A DNA stretch of 6,466 nucleotides from an uncultured Bacilli bacterium. Its GTDB lineage: Bacteria > Bacillota_I > Bacilli_A > RF39 > UBA660. Made by a program: the position numbers and the translations under genes. The stretch spans positions 1 to 6,466 of the forward strand of contig CANQHB010000055.1 in assembly GCA_947623755.1 (NCBI GenBank), in the 5' to 3' direction. Position 1 is the stretch's first letter; the number at the start of each line of letters is the position of its first letter. Positions 1 to 6,140 of the stretch are shown piece by piece. The notes below the pieces were generated by a model. That model was not told where the DNA came from, did not search any database, and was given only the letters and a program-made list of their open reading frames with translations.

Positions 1-23
1 CCTCCCTAAATTTTATTATATCA
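1..23 (-). promoter_or_regulatory. Extended -10 promoter and SD of a leftward gene beyond the left edge
   Basis: Read on the minus strand, positions 20-15 are TATAAT preceded by TGA at 23-21, which makes a full extended -10 element (TGnTATAAT). Seven bases further on, positions 7-1 read AGGGAGG, a strong Shine-Dalgarno, and then the window ends. The start codon is therefore expected a few bases outside. I see no good -35 box: the hexamer at 17-bp spacing is TTTTGC, which fits an extended -10 promoter. The gene points the same way as parEC but lies beyond the parC terminator, so it is probably a separate transcription unit. Nothing can be said about its product. Confidence 0.7.
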
Positions 24-195
24 TAAATTATTTTTAAGCAAAATATTTACTCTAAAAATTATCATTTAAAATAGCAAGTATGAATTTGTAAAAATACCCA
101 AGAAATTATCTTTTTTTTTAAATCTTGAGATGAACCTCATAATCTTTCTAAATTAGTAAGAAGGCTTTTCTTTAAAAAATAAACTTCTTGTATTT

Positions 196-230
196 AAAAA
201 AAAAATTCGCCATTTATTTGACGAACCTTT
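196..230 (-). terminator. Intrinsic terminator of the parE-parC operon
   Basis: On the minus strand, directly after the parC stop codon, TTCGTCA (225-219) pairs with TGGCGAA (212-206) around a 6-nt loop, with one G-U pair. The stem is followed at once by ten T residues (205-196). The stem can be lengthened outward by G-U and A-T pairs using positions 226-230 against the start of the T run. Stem, tight loop and uninterrupted T tract are the standard form of a Rho-independent terminator. The position marks the end of the topoisomerase transcript. Confidence 0.9.
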
Positions 231-2720
231 TTATATCTTAAAATCATCTAAGAAGTCTTCCATACTCATTGCTTTAGGTTCTTTTGCCGCTTCTTTTTCT
301 TCTTGCTTCTCTTCTTCATTAGGATTGGTAATTTTTTCTTTCATTGCAACTATTCTTGCTGTATCTAATTTATATTTACTAATATTAGAACCAGTTGAAG
401 CTAAATCCATGATAGCAATATCACTATTCTTGAAAATGTTTATTTCACTATCGGCCTTAGTTAACACTAAATCTCTAGCTGTTGTTCCAAAAGCCATCAT
501 TACTTTATAAGTAACGGTCTTAGTTTTCTTTATAATCGTACTTCCCTTTTTAGCTCGGGAATGACTCTCTAGTTCATTTATTTTAACTCTCTTTGCTGTC
601 TTATTATCTGTAAATAAAGTTACATATTCTATTTTATCATCATAACTAAACATATTAATAACTTTATCTTCTTTTAAACTAATTCCCTTAACTCCACTTG
701 CTTTAGCCCCAATTAAAGGTATTTCTTCGGTCTTATAATTCAAGTAATATCCATTTTCCGTTACTAATAAAACATTCCCTAAATCTTTACTTACACTTAC
801 TAGTTCATCATTTTCTTTAAGTTTCATTGCTACAATCGGTTTATTACATCTAGAGACTTCAAAATCACTCATGCGTGTTCTTTTTATCATTCCCATTTTT
901 GTTGCTAAAACTAACATATCTAGTTTTTTATAAATATATGCCCCTATCACTTTTTCTTCGGGATTTAACATAATAATATTATTGACATGTTTTCCTAAAT
1001 CTTTCCATTTAATCTCTGGTATTTTATAAACCGGAATAAATAAGTAATTTCCAAAGTTTGTAAAAATCATTAAAGTATCTAAAGTCGTACATTCATATAA
1101 ATTAGTAACAAAATCTCCCGGTTTTAAAGTAGTATCTTCATTAGAGGCCGCATAACTTTTAGCACTAACTCTTTTGACATAGCCTTCATTTGTTACCACT
1201 ACCACTACATTTTCTTTTGGAATCATTTCTTTAACATCCAGTTTTATTTCTTGAATATTTTCTTCAATCTTTGTTTTTCTTGGCGTTGCATATTCCTTTT
1301 TAATTATTTTAAGTTCTTTTTTCATCACATATTTTAAAACTTCTTCATCACTTAATATCGCTTTTAAGCCTTCAATTAACTTCTTTAATTTTTCCATTTC
1401 TTCTTCTAACTCAACCACATCTGTATTAGTTAAGCGATATAATTGTAACATTACAATTGCTTTTGCTTGTTCCATTGAAAAATCAAATTCTTTAACTAAA
1501 TTAGCCTCGGCATCACTCTTATTTTTACTGGCTCTAATAACTTTTATTACCTGGTCTAAAATAGATAGACACTTTATTAAGCCTTCCACAATATGCATTC
1601 TTGCTTCATGCGTTTTTAAATCAAATTCTGTTCTTTTTAATATTACTTCTTTTTGATGAGCAATATATGCGTCTAATATTTCTAATATTCCCAAAGTTTT
1701 TGGCACTCGATTTACAATTGCCACCATATTATAATTATAAGCTATTTGTAAATCCGTATTTTTAAATAAATAATTTAATATTAAATCAGCATTCGCACCA
1801 TTTTTTAAATCGATAACAATTCTTAATCCTTCACGGTCAGATTCATCTCGAACCTCAGCCATTCCCTCAATCTTTTTATCAATTCTAATTCCATCAATTT
1901 TATTTACCAATAATGCTTTATTAACATCAAAAGGTATTTCTGAAATAATTATTTTTTCTTTGCCTTTTTCTTTTACAATCTCATACTTAGACTTAATAAT
2001 TACTCGTCCTTTACCGGTTTTAAAAGCTTCTCTTATTCCCTCAATTCCACAGGCAATTCCCCCCGTTGGAAAATCGGGACCTTTTACAATTTCTAAAATA
2101 GTTTCTAATTTACAATTTGGTGATTCAATTCTTTTAATGGTCGCGTCTACTATTTCTCCCAAATTATGAGGGGGAATATTAGTCGCATATCCAGCACTAA
2201 TTCCCATTGTTCCATTAACTAGTAAATTAGGAAACTTTGCTGGTAAAACAGTCGGTTCTAATAACCGGTCGTCAAAGTTTGGGGCCCATTTAACTGTATT
2301 TTTATCTAAATCAGCTAGTAATTCTTCACTAATTTTCGCCAGTCTTGCCTCCGTATAACGATAAGCAGCCGCGGAGTCTCCATCCATGGACCCATTATTC
2401 CCTTTCATATCTACTAAAATAGTATTTTGTTTCCACCACTGACTCATTCTAACCATTGCATCATATACTGAAGAATCTCCATGAGGATGATATTTACCTA
2501 AAACGTCCCCGACAGTCGCGGCACTTTTTATATATTTTTTATCATATGTATTGCCAGCTTTATACATAGCAAATAAAATTCTTCTTTGCACTGGTTTTAA
2601 GCCATCTCTTACATCGGGAATAGCTCTATCTTGAATAATTTCTTTGGCATAAGACCCAAATCTTAAACCCATTATTTCTTCTAAAGCATAGTCTTCTATT
2701 TTCTTTAATATATCTTGCAT
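231..2720 (-). CDS. parC: DNA topoisomerase IV subunit A (ParC), 829 aa
   Basis: This is the DNA breakage-and-reunion subunit of topoisomerase IV, which with ParE unlinks replicated chromosomes and relaxes supercoils. Numbering from the chosen start, the winged-helix domain carries the HPHGDSS stretch (78-84) and the catalytic Arg-Tyr pair R121/Y122 in RYTE. The quinolone-contact positions are Ser83 and Asp87, the drug-sensitive type. A tower and long coiled coil follow (roughly 215-490). The C-terminal domain shows six beta-pinwheel blade repeats (about 504-519, 549-569, 601-621, 649-668, 699-718, 750-767). The gyrase-defining QRRGGKG box is absent: that place reads YAASNEDTTLKPGD, and GNTYDK near residue 57 is also ParC-like. 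Residues 796-829 form a charged, probably disordered tail ending MEDFLDDFKI. The frame is open to an ATG at 2738, but that codon lacks an SD; the ATG at 2720 has AGGTGA five bases upstream. It lies 28 nt after parE. Confidence 0.95.
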   Translation of the reverse strand: MQDILKKIEDYALEEIMGLRFGSYAKEIIQDRAIPDVRDGLKPVQRRILFAMYKAGNTYDKKYIKSAATVGDVLGKYHPHGDSSVYDAMVRMSQWWKQNTILVDMKGNNGSMDGDSAAAYRYTEARLAKISEELLADLDKNTVKWAPNFDDRLLEPTVLPAKFPNLLVNGTMGISAGYATNIPPHNLGEIVDATIKRIESPNCKLETILEIVKGPDFPTGGIACGIEGIREAFKTGKGRVIIKSKYEIVKEKGKEKIIISEIPFDVNKALLVNKIDGIRIDKKIEGMAEVRDESDREGLRIVIDLKNGANADLILNYLFKNTDLQIAYNYNMVAIVNRVPKTLGILEILDAYIAHQKEVILKRTEFDLKTHEARMHIVEGLIKCLSILDQVIKVIRASKNKSDAEANLVKEFDFSMEQAKAIVMLQLYRLTNTDVVELEEEMEKLKKLIEGLKAILSDEEVLKYVMKKELKIIKKEYATPRKTKIEENIQEIKLDVKEMIPKENVVVVVTNEGYVKRVSAKSYAASNEDTTLKPGDFVTNLYECTTLDTLMIFTNFGNYLFIPVYKIPEIKWKDLGKHVNNIIMLNPEEKVIGAYIYKKLDMLVLATKMGMIKRTRMSDFEVSRCNKPIVAMKLKENDELVSVSKDLGNVLLVTENGYYLNYKTEEIPLIGAKASGVKGISLKEDKVINMFSYDDKIEYVTLFTDNKTAKRVKINELESHSRAKKGSTIIKKTKTVTYKVMMAFGTTARDLVLTKADSEINIFKNSDIAIMDLASTGSNISKYKLDTARIVAMKEKITNPNEEEKQEEKEAAKEPKAMSMEDFLDDFKI

Positions 2721-2725
2721 ATACT

Positions 2726-2731
2726 TCACCT
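2726..2731 (-). promoter_or_regulatory. Ribosome binding site that decides the parC start
   Basis: AGGTGA on the minus strand sits 5 nt before the ATG at 2720. The in-frame ATG at 2738 is preceded only by A/T-rich sequence (AAAAATAATTA) with no SD. If 2738 were the start, this SD would lie uselessly inside the gene. The shorter start also places the catalytic tyrosine at residue 122, a usual location for this family. It is the basis for the 829-residue rather than 835-residue protein. Confidence 0.8.
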
Positions 2732-2748
2732 GTTTCATTAATTATTTT

Positions 2749-4665
2749 TTATGCTGCTCTATAATCATCTTCCATTGTAAATACAATATTTTCTTCAATC
2801 CATTCTTTTCGTGGTTCAACTTTATCTCCCATTAAAATTGATACTCTTTTTTCGGCTAAGGCCGCGTCATATATATTTACTCTTATTAAACTTCTAGTCT
2901 CCGGATTCATAGTCGTATCCCAAAGTTCCTCGGCATTCATTTCTCCTAAACCTTTGTTTCTTGATATATCCGCTTTACCCGTATTTTCGGCCACAATCTG
3001 ATATCTTTCTTCATCCGAATAAGCATAAAAATGCTTTTTTCCATAATCTATCTTATATAAAGGTGGTTTAGCTATATAAAGTTTACCTGCTTCAATTAAA
3101 GGTCGCATAAATCTATAGAAAAATGTTAAAAGCAAAATTTGAATATGTGAGCCATCGACATCGGCGTCGGTCATAATAATTACTTTATCATAATTGGAAT
3201 CTTTCGCGTCAAACTCCGGTCCCACCCCGGCCCCAATCGTATGAATTATCGTATTTATTTCTTCATTTTTTAAAATATCCGCTACATTAGCTTTTTCGGA
3301 ATTTATAACTTTACCTCTTAAAGGAAGTATCGCTTGAAACCGTCTATTTCTTCCTCCTTTAGCCGAACCTCCAGCTGAATCTCCTTCCACTAAAAAGAGT
3401 TCATTTAATGCTGGATTCTTAGTTGAAGCTGGCGCAAACTTTCCTGATAAATTCTTTTCTAACTTGCTTTTGCCTTTACCATTTCTGGCTTCTTCTCTTG
3501 CCTTTCTTGCGGCTTCTCTTGCAAGCTTACTCTTACTTGCTTTATCCACTATATTTAAAGCAATTTCTTTATTTTCCTCTAAGAAAAATTTTAAATTCTC
3601 ATAAGTTATGGCCTCAGTTATACTTCTTGCTTCCGGCGTTCCTAACTTACCTTTAGTTTGCCCTTCAAATTGAAGTAAAGCTTCCGGTATTTTTAAATTT
3701 ATAACGGCACTTAAACCTTCTCTTACATCGGACCCATCAAAAGTCGCGTCTTTTCCTTTTAAAATATTATTACTTTTCACATAATCATTAAAAGCTTTAG
3801 TAATACCGGTTTTAAATCCTACTTCATGTGTTCCTCCATCAATTGTTTTAACATTATTAACAAATGATAAAATATTTTCATTATAGGTATCTGTATATTG
3901 CATCGCAACATCGACTAAAATATCCCCTTTTTTGGCCGAAAAGTTAATTACTTTATTTAAAGTTACTTTATCTTCATTCATATATTCCACAAAATTAACT
4001 AAGCCATTATCATAATGATATTTTACTTGTTTATCGGTATTTTCATCAATTACTTCAATAGTTACATTCGGGATTAAAAACGCACTTTCTTGCATTCTTT
4101 CACATATTGTTGTATAGGAAAATTGACAATTTTTAAATATATCATAATCTGGCCAAAAAGTGACAATCGTTCCTGTTTTATTAGTTGTTCCAATCTTTTT
4201 TAATGGACTTTCTACTTCGCCACCCTTACAAAAACGAATATTATTTATTTCACCATCACGGTAAATAATAACATCCATCTTCGTCGATAAGGCATTAACC
4301 ACGGAACCTCCAACTCCATGAAGACCGCCACTCACCTTATAGTTGCCTTCTTCAAATTTTCCCCCAGCATGTAAAACTGTATAAATAACCTCTGGCGTCG
4401 TTCTTCCTGATTCATGCATTCCGGTTGGCACCCCTCGCCCATTATCGGCGACCGTAATAGAGCCATCTTTATGCATTACCACTTTGATATGATTTCCATA
4501 ACCATTTATAATTTCATCAATAGAATTATCGACAATCTCCCACACTAAATGATGTAAGCCTCTTTTATCCGTAGAACCAATATACATTCCCGGTCTTTTC
4601 CGGACTGCTTCTAAGCCTTCCAATATTTTTATTGATGATGCATCATATTTATTTTCTTTTGCCAT
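2749..4665 (-). CDS. parE: DNA topoisomerase IV subunit B (ParE), 638 aa
   Basis: This is the ATPase subunit of topoisomerase IV, which captures and passes a second DNA duplex through the ParC-made break. The N-terminal GHKL ATPase domain shows EIVDNSIDE (43-51, with catalytic Glu43 and Mg-binding Asn47), DNGRG (74-78) and GGLHGVGG (113-120). The transducer's ATP-sensing loop QTK is at 336-338. The TOPRIM domain has EGDSAGG (427-433) and the metal-binding DADVDG (500-505), followed by RGKVIN-type and PPLYK motifs and a C-terminus with MGDKVEPRKEW. Assignment to ParE rather than GyrB rests on TPEVI before TVLHAGGKF, KLGTPEARS, NEEINTIIH and the EWIEENIVF ending, all typical of Bacillota ParE. 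Length is normal. The ATG at 4665 has AGGGTGA 6 nt upstream. The gene is first in a parE-parC operon with its own promoter. Confidence 0.95.
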   Translation of the reverse strand: MAKENKYDASSIKILEGLEAVRKRPGMYIGSTDKRGLHHLVWEIVDNSIDEIINGYGNHIKVVMHKDGSITVADNGRGVPTGMHESGRTTPEVIYTVLHAGGKFEEGNYKVSGGLHGVGGSVVNALSTKMDVIIYRDGEINNIRFCKGGEVESPLKKIGTTNKTGTIVTFWPDYDIFKNCQFSYTTICERMQESAFLIPNVTIEVIDENTDKQVKYHYDNGLVNFVEYMNEDKVTLNKVINFSAKKGDILVDVAMQYTDTYNENILSFVNNVKTIDGGTHEVGFKTGITKAFNDYVKSNNILKGKDATFDGSDVREGLSAVINLKIPEALLQFEGQTKGKLGTPEARSITEAITYENLKFFLEENKEIALNIVDKASKSKLAREAARKAREEARNGKGKSKLEKNLSGKFAPASTKNPALNELFLVEGDSAGGSAKGGRNRRFQAILPLRGKVINSEKANVADILKNEEINTIIHTIGAGVGPEFDAKDSNYDKVIIMTDADVDGSHIQILLLTFFYRFMRPLIEAGKLYIAKPPLYKIDYGKKHFYAYSDEERYQIVAENTGKADISRNKGLGEMNAEELWDTTMNPETRSLIRVNIYDAALAEKRVSILMGDKVEPRKEWIEENIVFTMEDDYRAA

Positions 4666-4671
4666 TGTTAT

Positions 4672-4714
4672 TCACCCTACTCTTAATTATAACAAATATC
4701 TAAAAAAATGTAAA
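4672..4714 (-). promoter_or_regulatory. Promoter and SD of the parE-parC operon
   Basis: On the minus strand, TTTACA (4714-4709) and TATAAT (4691-4686) are separated by exactly 17 bp. That is a sigma-A promoter with one mismatch from consensus in the -35 box. Seven bases after the -10 comes AGGGTGA (4678-4672), the parE SD, 6 nt from the ATG. A transcript starting at the usual distance would begin near 4679, so the leader is only about 14 nt and the SD sits at its very 5' end. The -35 box lies inside the right-hand arm of the adjacent dyad (4704-4740). Confidence 0.85.
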
Positions 4715-4740
4715 ACCTCTTAACATTATTTTACATTTTT
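4704..4740 (-). terminator. 12-bp A/T dyad at the end of the unknown gene; weak terminator or operator
   Basis: On the minus strand AAAAATGTAAAA (4740-4729) is followed by a 13-nt loop and then its exact complement TTTTACATTTTT (4715-4704), with two more T residues after it. The first arm lies in the last codons of the 4726-6036 gene, its stop codon sits at the arm/loop junction, and the second arm contains the parE -35 box. Because the stem has a single G-C pair it would be a weak Rho-independent terminator. As DNA it could equally be a binding site for a dimeric regulator of parE. The symmetry is certain; the role is inference. Confidence 0.5.
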
Positions 4741-6036
4741 AAATTTGGCATTCCTTAAACTTCGAAGCATTTCTTTATTTTCTTCAATATTTTCATAACT
4801 AGGTAACATATTTTTATCTCCACTTATTAAATAACTACCATAAATTGTACAATAATCTCCTAAGCCTAAAAGTCGCCATTTTTTTAATATTATTCTTCTT
4901 TCTTCCAAGTTAAAATCCAGCAAACTATATTTATTTAAGAAATAATACGTGTATTTAGACCCATTAATAATTAAATTATAAGCCATCTCTTTATCAAAAG
5001 ATTTACTAATTATGCCTTCACTAAAACAGATACTTACGACTAAATCAGTTAATTCTATCCCAATCATATTACTTCTTAAAATCACATATTTAATAAATTC
5101 TTGTTGTTCTTTATCTTCCATATTATTTATCATATATGATATATAATTTTTATCTTCCGCGGTTACTAATAATAATCTATTTTTATTACTTTTCATGAGT
5201 CTATCTACTAAATAATAATTATAAGGACAACTTGTATGTAAAACCCAGTTCATCAACAAGTCCTCGTCTTCGGTTTCTTCTATTTTTTTAGCTATTCTAT
5301 CATAATCATTCATATCAAAATTTGTTGCCAAAAAAACTATTTGATTTAAATATAATTCACTCCAAAAGCGATTAATCACTTTTACTTCTTTTAGAATATC
5401 AATTAATAAATCAATAACTTTCTTTTTATCCGAATACTCTAAAATAAAATCTATTGTCCCAGTTATACTATCTACACTTTTAGCCCCCTTAACATAACGT
5501 ATTACTTCATCTTTTATTTCTTCAATTGTAAAATTTTCCGGAATTAATTTATCTAAATATCTATTTAGGACGTAACGTCTACTATCTAATATTAGCGAAA
5601 AATCTCTCAGTTCTATTAATTTATCCGCTACTTCTTGGCTTATATCTTCCCCAATATAAAATTGCATTATTTCTTCTAAATCTTCTTTTTTCGTAATATA
5701 CTTAATTAAATTATTTATTATCTTAACATCCCCACTACTAACAAGCCACGCTTTCATAAAATCTACAGCATATTCTTTAGGCATAGTTTTAAAATAAGTA
5801 CTATCATAAATAAGTTTTCCATAATCTTTACTTGGTAATACCCCATCACTTATCATATCCATATAATCTAAAATTTTAAAAGCATTTTCTCTTGGTACAA
5901 AGGGATATGCTAAATATTTTTTCACAAAATCTAATAATTTATCATCACTTATTTGACTAAACCAAAAATCATTATTTTTAATATATTCATCTACTCCCTG
6001 AACTCCTTTTAATTTTAATATTGCATTTAATTTCAT
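4726..6036 (-). CDS. Hypothetical helical-repeat-like cytoplasmic protein, 436 aa
   Basis: I do not recognise the family. The protein has no signal peptide, no membrane segment and no nucleotide-binding or catalytic motif that I can see. It is rich in Leu, Ile, Lys, Glu, Asp, Asn and Tyr, and reads as a chain of amphipathic helices about 15-25 residues long separated by short polar turns. That pattern suggests an all-alpha solenoid (HEAT/TPR-like), without a clear sequence repeat. Three cysteines (270, 337, 396) are scattered and form no metal motif. The start is the ATG at 6036, with GGAGGG 7 nt upstream. The frame runs on to a TTG at 6051, but that codon overlaps the SD and is rejected. The gene has its own promoter (6058-6086) and precedes parE by 60 bp, with a dyad and the parE promoter between. 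A link to chromosome segregation from this position would be speculation. Confidence 0.8.
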   Translation of the reverse strand: MKLNAILKLKGVQGVDEYIKNNDFWFSQISDDKLLDFVKKYLAYPFVPRENAFKILDYMDMISDGVLPSKDYGKLIYDSTYFKTMPKEYAVDFMKAWLVSSGDVKIINNLIKYITKKEDLEEIMQFYIGEDISQEVADKLIELRDFSLILDSRRYVLNRYLDKLIPENFTIEEIKDEVIRYVKGAKSVDSITGTIDFILEYSDKKKVIDLLIDILKEVKVINRFWSELYLNQIVFLATNFDMNDYDRIAKKIEETEDEDLLMNWVLHTSCPYNYYLVDRLMKSNKNRLLLVTAEDKNYISYMINNMEDKEQQEFIKYVILRSNMIGIELTDLVVSICFSEGIISKSFDKEMAYNLIINGSKYTYYFLNKYSLLDFNLEERRIILKKWRLLGLGDYCTIYGSYLISGDKNMLPSYENIEENKEMLRSLRNAKFKNVK

Positions 6037-6043
6037 AACATTA

Positions 6044-6049
6044 CCCTCC
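6044..6049 (-). promoter_or_regulatory. Ribosome binding site that decides the start of the 436-aa gene
   Basis: GGAGGG on the minus strand lies 7 nt before the ATG at 6036, an ideal spacing. The alternative in-frame TTG at 6051-6049 shares its last base with this site and has only A/T sequence before it, so it cannot be the real start. The annotated protein therefore begins MKLNAIL. Confidence 0.9.
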
Positions 6050-6057
6050 AAAATATT

Positions 6058-6086
6058 ATTCTACCATTTATTTTTTATCTCTTCAA
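6058..6086 (-). promoter_or_regulatory. Promoter of the 436-aa hypothetical gene
   Basis: On the minus strand TTGAAG (6086-6081) and TAGAAT (6063-6058) are 17 bp apart. The -10 is preceded by TGG, giving an extended -10 element (TGnTAGAAT). The SD GGAGGG starts 8 nt after the -10, so the predicted start near 6051 gives a leader of about 15 nt. The promoter is back to back with the rightward promoter at 6094-6122: only 7 bp separate the two -35 boxes. Confidence 0.7.
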
Positions 6087-6093
6087 CTTTTTC

Positions 6094-6122
6094 TTGCAAA
6101 TATCCTAATTATTATATATAAT
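6094..6122 (+). promoter_or_regulatory. Divergent promoter of the CxxC membrane protein gene
   Basis: TTGCAA (6094-6099) and TATAAT (6117-6122) are spaced by 17 bp. The -10 forms the right half of a perfect 12-bp palindrome, ATTATATATAAT (6111-6122). The SD AGAGG (6128-6132) begins only 5 nt after the -10, and the ATG is at 6141. A start at the usual distance would fall at about 6129, inside the SD, so the true start may be slightly earlier. The run of TATA-like steps also allows a -10 shifted by two bases. Confidence 0.6.
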
Positions 6123-6140
6123 TATCTAGAGGTATTTAAT

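Noticed and set aside
111..119. Run of nine T residues on the plus strand as a terminator for a rightward transcript
   Set aside because: No stem of more than 4 bp precedes it, and no rightward gene is visible to its left.
66..140. Minus-strand mini-frame of 24 codons in the left intergenic region
   Set aside because: It has only a weak AGAAAG before its ATG, no promoter, and a composition expected by chance in AT-rich DNA.
158..189. Inverted repeat AAGAAG...CTTCTT in the left intergenic region, as a small RNA or second terminator
   Set aside because: The 6-bp arms are 20 nt apart, no T tract follows on either strand and no promoter precedes it; such pairs arise often by chance here.
325..510. 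Plus-strand open frame of 61 codons
   Set aside because: It lies wholly opposite the parC coding sequence, with no SD or promoter, and its protein is a low-information hydrophobic shadow.
1960..2169. Plus-strand open frame of 69 codons
   Set aside because: It is antisense to a conserved part of parC with no independent translation signals.
3423..3656. Plus-strand open frame of 77 codons, very Leu/Phe-rich, resembling a membrane peptide
   Set aside because: It is antisense to parE; the Leu/Phe richness simply mirrors Lys/Glu codons (AAG, GAA) on the real coding strand.
231..4665. The gene pair as gyrase (gyrB-gyrA) rather than topoisomerase IV
   Set aside because: The A subunit lacks the QRRGGKG box at the start of its C-terminal domain, and several stretches of both subunits (GNTYDK, TPEVI, KLGTPEARS, NEEINTIIH) read as ParC and ParE. 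No dnaA, recF or DnaA-box cluster is near.
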